DNA of 64,000 nucleotides. Origin: Streptomyces sporangiiformans (lineage in GTDB: Bacteria > Actinomycetota > Actinomycetes > Streptomycetales > Streptomycetaceae). The stretch is taken from contig NZ_VCHX02000095.1 in NCBI RefSeq assembly GCF_005768555.2, forward strand, positions 29,216-93,215. The letters run 5' to 3'. Position numbers and translations under genes: made by a program. The notes beneath the pieces are model-generated. The model searched no databases, was not told where the DNA came from, and saw only the letters and a list, made by a program, of their open reading frames with translations. Of this stretch, positions 1-8,612 are shown piece after piece. Within the stretch, counting starts at the first letter, position 1, and every line of letters begins with the position of its first letter.

Positions 1-387
1 GACCGTGTCGACGGGCACCAGCGGCCGGGCCGCGTCGTGCACGAGCACGATGTCGATGCCGGGCGGCAGCGCGTCGAGCCCGAGCTTCACGGACTCCTGG
101 CGGGAGGCTCCACCGGGGACGACCAGGAAGTCGGTCCGCTCGGGCAGCGCGTGCGAGTCGAGGAGCGCCTTGACTTCGGCGGTGCCGTCGGGCGGAGCCG
201 CGACGACGACCAAGGAGACGGCGCGGGACGCGGCCATGGCGCGCACCGCGTGGATGAGCATGGGAGTGCCGTTCAGCGCGCGAAGCGCTTTGGGGGCGCC
301 CGGACCGAGGCGCACGCCTCGGCCGGCGGCCGGAATCACGGCCGCGGTACGGGCCCCCGAAGGCGAAGGGCGCGAATCGTCAGACAT
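1..387 (-). CDS. ispD: IspD, 2-C-methyl-D-erythritol 4-phosphate cytidylyltransferase (partial)
   Basis: Converts MEP plus CTP to CDP-ME in the non-mevalonate isoprenoid pathway (cytosolic). Only the first 129 residues lie in the window; the gene runs off the left edge. The reading frame starts at ATG 387 and shows the nucleotide-binding start AAGRGVRLG (about residues 20-28), a lysine in APKAL, the RQESV segment and the HDAARPLVP motif near residue 120, all typical of IspD. It lies downstream of carD on the same strand, the usual actinobacterial order. The 298 bases between them hold no gene I can support. Confidence 0.93.
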   Translation of the reverse strand, partial: MSDDSRPSPSGARTAAVIPAAGRGVRLGPGAPKALRALNGTPMLIHAVRAMAASRAVSLVVVAAPPDGTAEVKALLDSHALPERTDFLVVPGGASRQESVKLGLDALPPGIDIVLVHDAARPLVPVDTV

Positions 388-685
388 CGGTTCCTGTCAG
401 GTTTGTGTGCTCGGCCGACATGGGTATGGCCACAGCGTGCCGGGCGCGACGCCTTGACCGGACCCTTCCGTGACATCTGGTCGAGCCAGCTGCCCGGGCC
501 CGGCACGCCAAGTATCGGGGCCGGGAAACAAGTCGCAGCCTCCGACGTATGACCGTACGGTGTCCGGGTACGAACATGCCGCAGCGCCCGGCGACAGAAG
601 TTACGTCATCGGGCACCGCGGCATTCAATTGCGCCGGACCGCTCGTTTCGCCCCTGGTCTGGAAGCGATCAGAGTGGGACGGGCG

Positions 686-1168
686 TCAGGACGCGAGGAC
701 CTCGTCGAGCAGAGCCTCGGCCTTGTCCTCGTTGGTGTTCTCCGCGAGCGCGAGCTCGCTCACCAGGATCTGCCGAGCCTTGGCGAGCATGCGCTTCTCA
801 CCGGCGGACAGCCCACGCTCGCGCTCACGACGCCACAGGTCGCGGACCACTTCCGCTACCTTGATGACATCGCCGGAGGCGAGCTTCTCGAGATTTGCCT
901 TGTAACGACGCGACCAGTTCGTGGGCTCCTCGGCATACGGCGCGCGCAGCACCTCGAAGACCCGGTCCAGCCCGTCCTGACCGACCACATCACGCACGCC
1001 GACGAACTCCGCATTGTCCGCTGGCACACGCACCGTCAGGTCGCCCTGGGCGACCTTCAGCACCAAGTAGGTCTTGTCCACGCCTTTGATCTGACGAGTT
1101 TCGATGGCCTCGATCAGCGCGGCCCCGTGATGGGGATAGACCACGGTGTCGCCAACCTTGAACGTCAT
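686..1168 (-). CDS. carD: CarD-family RNA polymerase-binding regulator
   Basis: CarD/CdnL proteins bind the RNA polymerase beta subunit and stabilise the open promoter complex, especially at rRNA and housekeeping promoters. The 160-residue protein has the beta-rich RNAP-interacting domain ([10 protein letters not shown] at residues 6-15) and a helical C-terminal DNA-contacting domain with the conserved tryptophan at residue 85 ([10 protein letters not shown]). The length is normal for the family. ATG at 1168 is the only sensible start and gives the canonical MTFKVGD N-terminus. ispD follows on the same strand. Confidence 0.96.
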   Translation of the reverse strand: MTFKVGDTVVYPHHGAALIEAIETRQIKGVDKTYLVLKVAQGDLTVRVPADNAEFVGVRDVVGQDGLDRVFEVLRAPYAEEPTNWSRRYKANLEKLASGDVIKVAEVVRDLWRRERERGLSAGEKRMLAKARQILVSELALAENTNEDKAEALLDEVLAS

Positions 1169-1911
1169 GTGACAGGTACCCCTTCCGTGGCTATCCAGGG
1201 TAACACGAGAACCGCGTCTTCTGAATGGCGTTTTCGCAGGTCAGGGCATATCTCGGGGCTTGACAACCACAACAGGAACGTGCTGCGAGGGGGCCGCGGA
1301 GGGCGGTATTCGCAGGTCGGAGCGGTTCCTCGGGGGAGGTGAAACGCGCACGTTACAACACCTCGGAGACCCACTCACGTGGCTGAACGTCCGGATTTGT
1401 CGGCTTCCCAAGGCGAGACTTCCGCTACTCCGTTCGATCCTCGGAGTCGGGTACGAGACGAATCCGGAATTGATCACGGTGACCGAAGATCAATTCCCCG
1501 GACCCCCCATGCATTCCTTACGGGAAATCCGCAAGCTGGTGCGGGAGTTACTCATGGGTTCAGTGAGGCCCTTGGGGTTCATGTGGTTCATGAGCTTCTG
1601 GGCTTCTAGTGGTTCATGGGGTTCTCGGGTTCTCGGGTTCTCGGGTTCTCGGGTTCACGAGGTTCTCGGGGTTGTTGTCGAGGTTCCCGGCTCTTATGGA
1701 ATGGGCTGTGGGCTCCCCCTGCCCGCGAGGGCAGTCACAGAGGGCACGGTCCCGGCGCACGGGGCCGTCAGGCGCCGGTCAGGCCCTAGAGGCGGGTCGG
1801 GTGCGGTGGCCCGGGAACGGGTCGGTAGCCTAAGGCCGCTGACAGACACCGAGGGTGGCTTTAATAGGGAAGCCGCTCTGCTTCGCCCACGTTCAAGGAG
1901 TTGCCGCCGCC
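1169..1911. other. Long intergenic region without a convincing gene
   Basis: About 740 bases separate the divergent carD and lipoprotein genes. Open frames here have poor codon character and overlap repeats, so I call none. The region must hold the carD promoter (near 1169-1260) and the lipoprotein promoter. It contains an octanucleotide tandem array at 1622-1653 and further GGTTCTC/GGTTCATG-like degenerate copies from about 1570 to 1690. Confidence 0.6.
1622..1653 (+). repeat. Octanucleotide tandem repeat (TTCTCGGG x4)
   Basis: Four perfect head-to-tail copies of TTCTCGGG, flanked by degenerate copies (TTCATGGGG upstream, TTCACGAGG and TTCTCGGGG downstream). It is noncoding, so copy number could vary between strains by slippage without affecting a protein. 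Confidence 0.9.
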
Positions 1912-2619
1912 GTGAGCAGCAGCCTTCGACGCGGCTCCCTCGCCGCCGCCGCCATCGCGTTCTCGATCGCCTCGCTCGCCGCGTGCGGCGCCGGCAGCAA
2001 CGCCCAGACGCTGGAGATCAAGCCGGACAACGCCGCGACCAAGGTCGGCGACATCAAGATCCAGAACGCTGTGGTGATCACCCAGCCCGAGGCCGAGACG
2101 CCGGGCCCGGCCGTGGTCTCCGCGACGCTGTTCAACGGCGGCAACACCGCCCAGACCCTGGAATCGATCAAGGTGGACGGCGTCGCACGGCCCGCCACGA
2201 TCAAGCCCGCGAAGGGCTCCGGCTCGCTGACCATCCCGGCCGGCGGCTCAGTGATCCTCGGCGGCAAGGGCAACGCCTCCGCCGTGCTGGCCGAGGGCGA
2301 GGCGCTCGAGAACGGCAATGCGCAGCCGGTCACCTTCATCTTCAGCAAGACCGGTGACGTGAAGCTGGAAGCGTTCGTCGTCCCGTCCGAGGGCTACTTC
2401 TCCCAGTGGGGCCCGAGCGAGACTCCGGCGGCGCCGGGCAGCGGGACGTCCAAGAGCCCGACCCCCTCCGGATCGCCGTCGGGATCCCCCTCGGGCTCGA
2501 CGTCCGAGCCGGGCTCGGGCCAGGCGGAACAGGGCGAGGGCGGCACCGGCGCCGGCGACACGGCGTCGTCGGGCGCGACTCCCACGGCTCCCGGCGAGGA
2601 CGCGGCCGCCGGGCACTGA
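1912..2619 (+). CDS. Secreted lipoprotein, DUF461-like
   Basis: Probable surface lipoprotein of 235 residues. GTG 1912 is chosen over an upstream in-frame start because AAGGAG ends 11 bases before it. The N-terminus has SSLRRGS, a hydrophobic stretch and the lipobox SLAAC with Cys about residue 25. The middle resembles DUF461/PCuAC-like beta-sandwich proteins (VVSATLFNGGNTAQTL, then a repeated VDG segment). The last 60 residues are a Ser/Gly/Pro-rich low-complexity tail. A stem-loop terminator follows within 50 bases. The exact function is unknown. Confidence 0.85.
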   Translation: MSSSLRRGSLAAAAIAFSIASLAACGAGSNAQTLEIKPDNAATKVGDIKIQNAVVITQPEAETPGPAVVSATLFNGGNTAQTLESIKVDGVARPATIKPAKGSGSLTIPAGGSVILGGKGNASAVLAEGEALENGNAQPVTFIFSKTGDVKLEAFVVPSEGYFSQWGPSETPAAPGSGTSKSPTPSGSPSGSPSGSTSEPGSGQAEQGEGGTGAGDTASSGATPTAPGEDAAAGH

Positions 2620-2661
2620 GCTCCGGCGCACGGCGACGGTTTTCCCGTACGCGGCGCTTCC

Positions 2662-2716
2662 CATACGTACGAAGGGCGGGACCCCTCTCCAGGGGTCCCG
2701 CCCTTCGGCACGTATG
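2662..2716. terminator. Bidirectional terminator
   Basis: Perfect 16-bp stem (2671-2686 with 2691-2706) around a CTCC loop, extended outward by nearly complementary CATACGTAC / GCACGTATG arms. It sits between the convergent lipoprotein gene and phoP and could serve both. Confidence 0.9.
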
Positions 2717-2795
2717 AGGTGCGGGTGGTGCGGCGGTGCGCCGGTTCGGATGGTGCGCCGGTGCGGATGGTGCGCCGGTGCTCCGGCGGGTCGGT

Positions 2796-3476
2796 CTACG
2801 GCTCGAACTTGTAGCCCAGCCCGCGCACCGTCACCAGATATCTGGGCGCCCCCGGGTCCGGCTCGATCTTCGCGCGCAGTCGCTTCACGTGGACGTCGAG
2901 CGTCTTCGTGTCGCCGACGTAGTCGGCGCCCCAGACGCGGTCGATGAGCTGCATGCGGGTGAGGACGCGGCCCGCGTTGCGCAGCAGCATCTCGAGGAGG
3001 TCGAACTCCTTGAGAGGGAGGTCGACCTTGGAGCCGGAGACGGTGACCACGTGGCGGTCGACGTCCATGCGTACCGGGCCCGCCTCCAGGGCGGCCGGGG
3101 TGACCTCCTCGGGCTCGCCGCGGCGGCGCAGGACGGCGCGGATGCGGGCGACCAGCTCACGCGAGGAGAAGGGTTTGGTCACATAGTCGTCGGCTCCTAT
3201 TTCCAGGCCGACGACCTTGTCGATCTCGCTGTCCTTGGCGGTGACCATGATCACCGGGACGTTGGAACGGCCCCTCAGCTGGCGGCACACCTCGGTGCCG
3301 GGCAGGCCGGGCAGCATCAGATCGAGCAGGACGAGGTCGGCGCCGTTGCGCTCGAACTCGTCGAGACCATCGGGTCCGGTGGTCGCGATGGCGACCTCGA
3401 AGCCCTCCTTGCGGAGCATGTAGGACAGAGCGTCGCTGAAGGACTCCTCGTCCTCGACGACGAGCACTCGGGTCAC
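2796..3476 (-). CDS. phoP: PhoP, phosphate-starvation response regulator
   Basis: OmpR-family response regulator that binds PHO boxes and controls phosphate-scavenging genes and, in Streptomyces, antibiotic production. The 226-residue product has a receiver domain with acidic pair E9/D10-E11, phospho-acceptor Asp52 (LLDLMLPG), Thr79 and Lys101 (VTKPF), then a winged-helix trans_reg_C domain ending GLGYKFEP. Start GTG 3476 overlaps the phoR stop (GTGA), so the two are translationally coupled; longer upstream reading merely lies inside phoR. Near-identical to characterised Streptomyces PhoP. Confidence 0.97.
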   Translation of the reverse strand: MTRVLVVEDEESFSDALSYMLRKEGFEVAIATTGPDGLDEFERNGADLVLLDLMLPGLPGTEVCRQLRGRSNVPVIMVTAKDSEIDKVVGLEIGADDYVTKPFSSRELVARIRAVLRRRGEPEEVTPAALEAGPVRMDVDRHVVTVSGSKVDLPLKEFDLLEMLLRNAGRVLTRMQLIDRVWGADYVGDTKTLDVHVKRLRAKIEPDPGAPRYLVTVRGLGYKFEP

Positions 3477-4840
3477 GGAAGGACCTCCGGGGAATACGGT
3501 TCGTACGCGGATGAGACGGTGGTCGTCCCGTCGGGACGCCCGGCGTCGACGCCTTCGTCGAGGTCGGACACTTGATCTGGTGTGTGATCGGAGTCGTACT
3601 CCGGCGTGCGGTCGGACTCGTTGTCCGGTGCGTGGCCGGACTCGTCGTCCCGCGTGGTGCCGGACGAGCGGTCGGCCGAGCGGGTGCGGGCCGCGCCCGC
3701 CTCCGGCAGCCGCAGGGTGAAGGTGGAGCCCTGTCCCTCGGAGCTCCACACCGTAACCTCCCCGCCGTGCGAGGCGGCCACGTGCTTGACTATCGCGAGC
3801 CCCAGGCCGGTGCCTCCGGTGGCACGGGAGCGGGCCGGGTCGACGCGGTAGAAGCGCTCGAAGATGCGCTCCCGGTCCTTCTCGGAGATGCCGATGCCCT
3901 GATCGGTGACGGCGACCTCGATGAGGTCGCCGCCGGGCACGGTCACCCGACGTGCGGCTATCCCCACCCGCGTACGGGCGGGCGAGTAGTTCACCGCGTT
4001 CTCGACGAGGTTGCCGAGGGCTGCGGCCAGCTGGCCGCGGTTGCCCCAGACGCGCAGGTCGGCAGTGCCGCCGGCGGCCATCGTGATCTGTTTCGTGCCT
4101 GCCTGGTGGCGGCAGCGGTCGATCGCCTCGGCGACCAGTTCGTCCACCCGGATCGGCTCGGCGTCCTCCAGCGGGTCGTCGTTCTGGACCCGGGAGAGGT
4201 CGATCAGCTCCTGGACGAGGCTGGTGAGGCGGGTGGCCTCGATCTGCATGCGTCCGGCGAAGCGCTCCACCGCCTCCGGGTCGTCGGAGGCGTCCATGAC
4301 CGCCTCGGAGAGCAGGGAGAGCGCGCCGACGGGGGTCTTGAGCTCGTGGCTGACGTTCGCGACGAAGTCGCGTCGTACGGCCTCGATACGACGGGCCTCG
4401 GTGAGGTCCTCGACGAGGAGGAGCACGAGCCGGGAGCCCAGCGGAGCGACGCGCGCGGACACGGCGAGGGCCTCACCGCGGCCCGTGCCCCGCCGGGGCA
4501 GGTCCAGCTCGACCTGCCGTATCTCGCCGTCGCGCCGGGTGTCGCGGGCCATCTGCCGCATCGGTTCGACGGCCAGTTTCCCGCCACGGACAAGACCGAG
4601 GGCGTACGCCGCCGAGCTGGCCTTGACCACGGCGTCGGACTCGTCGAGCACGACGGCGGAGGAACGGAGGACGGACAGGACCGTGTCCACGCCTGGCGGA
4701 AGCACCGGGTCCGTGTGCAGGGAGGTGCGGGTGGGGCGCTTCTGTTCGCGCTCGCTCCAGCGGAACGCCAGCATGGCGATCACACCGGTGAGCACACCGG
4801 CGATCGCTGCCGCTGCGGCGACCGCCGCGTTCACGTCCAT
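3473..4840 (-). CDS. phoR: PhoR, phosphate-sensing histidine kinase
   Basis: Membrane sensor kinase that phosphorylates PhoP. The 455-residue protein has a single N-terminal membrane helix (residues about 4-25), a PAS-like segment, the HisKA phospho-acceptor His165 in NVSHELKTP, and a HATPase domain with N box (NLVENAVNYSP) and G boxes (DQGIGI, GGTGLGLAIV). A highly charged, Asp/Ser/Thr-rich tail of about 60 residues follows the kinase domain. ATG 4840 gives the usual MDVNAAV start; a longer frame would run through the PHO boxes. It is first gene of the phoR-phoP operon, divergent from phoU. Confidence 0.96.
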   Translation of the reverse strand: MDVNAAVAAAAAIAGVLTGVIAMLAFRWSEREQKRPTRTSLHTDPVLPPGVDTVLSVLRSSAVVLDESDAVVKASSAAYALGLVRGGKLAVEPMRQMARDTRRDGEIRQVELDLPRRGTGRGEALAVSARVAPLGSRLVLLLVEDLTEARRIEAVRRDFVANVSHELKTPVGALSLLSEAVMDASDDPEAVERFAGRMQIEATRLTSLVQELIDLSRVQNDDPLEDAEPIRVDELVAEAIDRCRHQAGTKQITMAAGGTADLRVWGNRGQLAAALGNLVENAVNYSPARTRVGIAARRVTVPGGDLIEVAVTDQGIGISEKDRERIFERFYRVDPARSRATGGTGLGLAIVKHVAASHGGEVTVWSSEGQGSTFTLRLPEAGAARTRSADRSSGTTRDDESGHAPDNESDRTPEYDSDHTPDQVSDLDEGVDAGRPDGTTTVSSAYEPYSPEVLP

Positions 4841-4914
4841 GGCACCAAGGTTAGGCGGCCCGTACGCCCCGCTCACAGCGGTCGGAGGGTCGACTCGAAC
4901 ACTCGTCGCCCAGA

Positions 4915-5033
4915 GTTCACCCTGGAGATGAGGCTGGTTCACTTCGTCCGGGTGACTTCGAAGGAGATCACGCCGGAGAGAGGGTACGTCGTCGCCCAGA
5001 GTTCACCTTGGGGCCAAGGATGGTTCATTTGGG
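4915..5033. promoter_or_regulatory. PHO boxes in the phoR/phoU intergenic region
   Basis: Direct repeats matching the 11-nt PhoP unit GTTCAYYYRGG occur at 4915 (GTTCACCCTGG), 4937 (GTTCACTTCGT), 5001 (GTTCACCTTGG) and 5023 (GTTCATTTGGG). Within each pair the units start exactly 22 nt apart (two 11-nt steps), so they lie on one helical face. The two pairs are an 86-nt duplication: GTCGCCCAGAGTTCACC precedes both. They sit between divergent phoR-phoP and phoU, where PhoP is known to autoregulate in Streptomyces. Confidence 0.9.
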
Positions 5034-5127
5034 GTGGCGGAAACGGACGCGTTCGGCGCGGACCGTGGGAGCGTGGGGTTCACGAGCCCCCCGAACCCCC
5101 GAAGCAGACGTAGAGAGGGACATCCTG

Positions 5128-5805
5128 ATGCGCGACGCGTACCACGAGGAACTTGACTCGATCGGCGAGGGCCTGGTCGAGATGGCCCGGCTGGTCGGGT
5201 CGGCGATCGGTCGCGCCACGACGGCGATCCTCGACTCCGATCTGAAGCTGGCGGAGAGCGTGATCGCGGGCGACCAGAAGGTCGACGATCTCCAGCACGA
5301 CCTCGAGGCGCGGGCGATAGCTCTCCTGGCCCGGCAGCAGCCGGTGGCGACGGATCTGCGGATCGTCGTCACGTCGCTGCGTATGTCCGCCGACCTGGAG
5401 CGCTCCGGCGACCTCGCCCAGCACGTGGCGAAGCTCGCCCGCCTCCGTTTCCCGGAGCGTGCGGTTCCGCACGACCTGCACGCCACGATCCTGGAGATGG
5501 GCCAGCTCGCGCAGCGCCTGATGGCGAAGGCGGCGGAGGTCATCATCACGAAGGACGTCGACCTGGCGCTGCAGCTGGAGCAGGACGACGACGCCATGGA
5601 CCTCCTGCACCGCACCCTCTTCCAGCACCTCATGGACGACCGCTGGAAGCACGGCATCGAGACGGCCGTGGACGTGACCCTGCTGGGTCGCTACTACGAG
5701 CGCTACGCGGACCACGCGGTGTCGGTGGCGAACCGTGTGGTGTACCTGGTGACGGGCGAGCACGCTGATGGGGGCCAGACCACCCCGGTGGCGGAGGAGG
5801 CGTAA
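5128..5805 (+). CDS. phoU: PhoU, phosphate signalling modulator
   Basis: Peripheral protein that links the Pst transporter to PhoR and dampens the Pho response. The 225-residue, all-helical protein has the two PhoU three-helix repeats (residues about 7-95 and 110-205), with conserved metal-binding-type segments DLERSGD and YYERYADHA. ATG 5128 gives the standard MRDAYHEELDSI start. It is transcribed from the PHO-box region and followed by mtpA 159 bases downstream. Confidence 0.96.
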   Translation: MRDAYHEELDSIGEGLVEMARLVGSAIGRATTAILDSDLKLAESVIAGDQKVDDLQHDLEARAIALLARQQPVATDLRIVVTSLRMSADLERSGDLAQHVAKLARLRFPERAVPHDLHATILEMGQLAQRLMAKAAEVIITKDVDLALQLEQDDDAMDLLHRTLFQHLMDDRWKHGIETAVDVTLLGRYYERYADHAVSVANRVVYLVTGEHADGGQTTPVAEEA

Positions 5806-5964
5806 CGCTCCACGTGCGGGCGGGGTGCGGCTCGGGCGCGGCTCGGGCGTGACTCGGGCGCGGCCCCGGGTTTCGGCAGGCCGGCAAGCCTCAATGCGCC
5901 GTTGATGCGCCTGACGGCGCGGGCATGCAATGGGCGACAGGCACCAGCCTTCGAGGAGGGACCC

Positions 5965-6117
5965 ATGGCCGAATCCCCCGCCACACCCGACCCCACCCAG
6001 GAGCGCGAGACCCAGCAGCCCGCCGAGATCAAGAGCCTCCCGCTCGTCGGCGCCTGCGGCTGCGGCTCGGGCTGCGGCTGCGGCTGCCAGTCCGGCAACC
6101 CCTGCCAGTGCGGCTGA
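5965..6117 (+). CDS. mtpA: MtpA, metallothionein-like cysteine-rich peptide
   Basis: A 50-residue protein with an acidic/polar N-terminal half and seven cysteines in the last 21 residues, in CGC/CxC and CQC patterns that suit soft-metal binding. ATG 5965 has GAGGAGGG upstream; the longer frame is rejected. The position directly downstream of phoU matches mtpA of S. lividans and S. coelicolor, described as part of the phosphate-controlled phoU neighbourhood. Metal binding is inferred from composition. Confidence 0.88.
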   Translation: MAESPATPDPTQERETQQPAEIKSLPLVGACGCGSGCGCGCQSGNPCQCG

Positions 6118-6156
6118 GCGATCCGTACGTTCGCGCACCCGCATACACGTACGCAT

Positions 6157-6217
6157 ACGCGTGGGCCCCGTCCTGCAGACGGGGCCCACGCGTGTGAGAC
6201 GGGGCCCACGCGTGTGA
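6157..6217. terminator. Terminator with duplicated 3' arm
   Basis: Perfect 16-bp stem (6157-6172 with 6178-6193, loop CTGCA). The 20-nt 3' arm GACGGGGCCCACGCGTGTGA is then repeated exactly at 6198-6217, so the 5' arm has two possible partners. It lies between convergent mtpA and the permease gene. Confidence 0.85.
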
Positions 6218-6231
6218 GGGGAACGCCGGAA

Positions 6232-7245
6232 TCAGCGTGTGCCGCCTCTGCGGAAGACCTTGTCGACGCCGACCGCGACGATGACGAGGGTCCCGGTCGC
6301 GACGTCCTGGTAGAGGCTGTCGATACCCGCCTGGGTGAGGCCGGAGCGGAGCACGGTGACGATGAGCGTTCCGATGAGCACTCCGGCGACGCTTCCCCGG
6401 CCGCCGAAGAGGCTGGTCCCGCCGATGACGACGGCGGTGATGCTCTCCAGGTTCGCCGTCTGGTAGGCGTTGGGGTCGGCGTTGGGGATTCGGCCGAGGG
6501 CCTGCCAGGCGGCGACGCCGTAGAGGAGACCGGCGGTGATGTAGACCGACAGGACTGTGCGCGGCACGTTGATGCCGGTCAGGCGGGCGGACTCGGGTGC
6601 GTTGCCGACGGCGTAGATGTGCCGGCCCCAGGCCGTCTTGGTGAGCACGTACCAGAAGAACGCGTACAGCCCCACGAGCAGGAACGTTCCCCAGGTGACG
6701 AGGACGCCGCCGAGGTCGACGCCGTTCCCCCAGAAGACCAGCAGATCATTGGTCACCGGATAGCTGCGGGAGTCGGAGTAGAGCCTGCTCACGGCGTAGA
6801 TGACGCTCAGGGCCCCCAGGGTCACGATGAAAGGGGGCAGGCCCAGCCGGGCCACGAGCAGGCCGTTGACGAGCCCGAGGAAAGTCGCCACGGCCAGGCC
6901 GATCAGCAGCGCCCCCGCGGCGTTGCTCCCCTCGAAGACGAGCTTGGCCATGACGATCGTGCCGAGGACCGCGATGGCCCCGTTCGCCAGGTCGATGCCC
7001 GCGGTGAGGATGATCAGGGACTGCCCCAGTGCCAGCGTGCCGATCACGATGGACTGCTGCAGCACCACTGAGAGGTTCTCCGGTGCCAGGAACGTGTCCG
7101 TCGTGACCGAGAAGACCAGTACGGCGACGGCCAGAGCCGCGAGCGGACCGATGGTCGGCGTGCGCAGCGCGTACCGCAGCGTGTCCCGCAGCGCGGTGCC
7201 CGGCTCGCTTTCGGCGGCGGGACGGGTGGTGCCGGGAGATCGCAT
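6232..7245 (-). CDS. Sugar ABC transporter permease (RbsC type)
   Basis: Inner-membrane subunit of a ribose/xylose-type importer, 337 residues, with about nine to ten hydrophobic helices of the BPD_transp_2 family. Characteristic segments are ILTAGIDLANGAI, the EAA-like GNAPESARLTGIN cytoplasmic loop, and VVIGGTSLFGGRGSV near the C-terminus. It lies 40 bases downstream of the binding-protein gene, so the two form an operon. The ATPase is encoded divergently at 8613-9374. The substrate cannot be read from sequence. Confidence 0.92.
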   Translation of the reverse strand: MRSPGTTRPAAESEPGTALRDTLRYALRTPTIGPLAALAVAVLVFSVTTDTFLAPENLSVVLQQSIVIGTLALGQSLIILTAGIDLANGAIAVLGTIVMAKLVFEGSNAAGALLIGLAVATFLGLVNGLLVARLGLPPFIVTLGALSVIYAVSRLYSDSRSYPVTNDLLVFWGNGVDLGGVLVTWGTFLLVGLYAFFWYVLTKTAWGRHIYAVGNAPESARLTGINVPRTVLSVYITAGLLYGVAAWQALGRIPNADPNAYQTANLESITAVVIGGTSLFGGRGSVAGVLIGTLIVTVLRSGLTQAGIDSLYQDVATGTLVIVAVGVDKVFRRGGTR

Positions 7246-7285
7246 GATCCGTTACTGATCCCTTCGCCCGGTCGGCGCCCGGAGG

Positions 7286-8326
7286 TCACCCCCAGCAGCG
7301 CTGGAGTCCCCAGTCCGTGTTCTGGGACGCCAGTCCCCGTACCGGCTTGTCCGTGATGAGTTCCGTGCCCGTGTCCGTGAAGCCGGACGGTTTCTTCCCG
7401 TTCCTGACGAAGTCGGTGACCGCGGCCACGCCCAGGTCGGCCATCCTGACCGGGAACTGCATGACGGTGGCCGCGTACTTGCCGGCTTTGACATCGCGCA
7501 CGCCGTCGCATCCGCCGTCGATGGAGCCGATGGTCACCTGCCGGGCGAGGCCGCGTGCGGCGAGGGCCGTGTAGGCGCCGTCGGCCACCGGTTCGTTGAT
7601 GGTGTAGACCGAGTTCACGTCGCTCGTACGCTGCAGCAGGTTCTCCATCGCGGCCTGCGCCCGATTGCGGTCGCCGTTGGTGATCGCCCGTCCGCGGATC
7701 TCCGGTGAGTCGTTCTTGATCCTGAAGCCGCTGAGGAAGCCGTCGTGGCGTTGCTGGCTGACCGTGGAGCCCTCCGTGCCGTCGAGCATGAACAGCTTGG
7801 GGTCCCGGTCGGCGAGCGCGGCCCTGACGTAGGCGCCCTGGAGGCGTCCGGCCTTGAAGTTGTCGGTCGCGTACGTGGCGTCCGCCGCGTCCTCCGGGTC
7901 CGTCGCGGTGTCCAGCGCGATCACCAGGATGCCCTGCCGGCGGGCCTCCGCGATGGCGCCCAGGATCCCCGTCGTGTTCGACGGTGTGATCAGGATTCCG
8001 TCCACGTGACGGGCGATGAGGCTCTCCATCGCGGCGACCTGGCCCTCGTTGTCGCCGTCGAACTTGCCGGACAGGGCAATGAGCTCGGCATTGTCCTCCT
8101 TCGCCGCGTCCGCGGCGGCCTTGCGCAGGGACACGAAGAACGGATTGGTCTCGGTCTTGGTCACCAGGCCGATCGTGACCTTCTGCGTCCCGTCGCCCCC
8201 TGTGGACTCCTGATTCCCGCCGCAGGCGGCGGCGCCGAGCAGCAATGTGCCCACCAGCAGGAGCGTCGCCCCCTGCCGGGGATGCCGTGGTCGGCTGCGC
8301 TTGCGGACGGTGTGGTGGTGTGCCAT
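7286..8326 (-). CDS. Sugar ABC transporter substrate-binding lipoprotein
   Basis: Periplasmic-binding-protein-like (RbsB/Peripla_BP_4) lipoprotein of 346 residues anchored at the outer face of the membrane. An Arg/His-rich start is followed by a hydrophobic helix and the lipobox LLLGAAAC with Cys35. The core has the type-I sugar-binding pattern (TIGLVTKTETNPFF near the start, DGILITPSNT, then IDGGCDG). ATG 8326 is preferred because GGAGG lies eight bases upstream; the GTG three codons earlier is too close to it. First gene of the transporter operon. Confidence 0.92.
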   Translation of the reverse strand: MAHHHTVRKRSRPRHPRQGATLLLVGTLLLGAAACGGNQESTGGDGTQKVTIGLVTKTETNPFFVSLRKAAADAAKEDNAELIALSGKFDGDNEGQVAAMESLIARHVDGILITPSNTTGILGAIAEARRQGILVIALDTATDPEDAADATYATDNFKAGRLQGAYVRAALADRDPKLFMLDGTEGSTVSQQRHDGFLSGFRIKNDSPEIRGRAITNGDRNRAQAAMENLLQRTSDVNSVYTINEPVADGAYTALAARGLARQVTIGSIDGGCDGVRDVKAGKYAATVMQFPVRMADLGVAAVTDFVRNGKKPSGFTDTGTELITDKPVRGLASQNTDWGLQRCWG

Positions 8327-8612
8327 CGGTGACACCCTCCTCCGGCCGGGGCCAGCGTCGCGGGACCCCTACATCTACACCGTGTGTGTCCAGGTTGTTA
8401 GCAAATATCGCACTGTGCCACTTCGATCCACTCTTCGGCGGCTGGAGGGTTTCGTGCGCTCTTAGTTGCGTATGTCCCGATTGAGACGAAAGATTGTGAT
8501 CGGAACAGGGAGAGCCCTGGCTCTGTCGAGGGGTGGCCGGACTCACCCGAGGTCGGGGCTGCACCGAGGCCACGCGGCGTCACCACGGTCGCGCGGAGAA
8601 GGTGAGGTTCGC
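8327..8612. promoter_or_regulatory. Divergent promoter region of the sugar transporter
   Basis: 286 bases between the divergent binding-protein and ATPase genes. It is locally AT-richer than the flanks (8380-8510). It must contain both promoters; no operator palindrome stood out and no regulator gene is adjacent. Confidence 0.5.
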
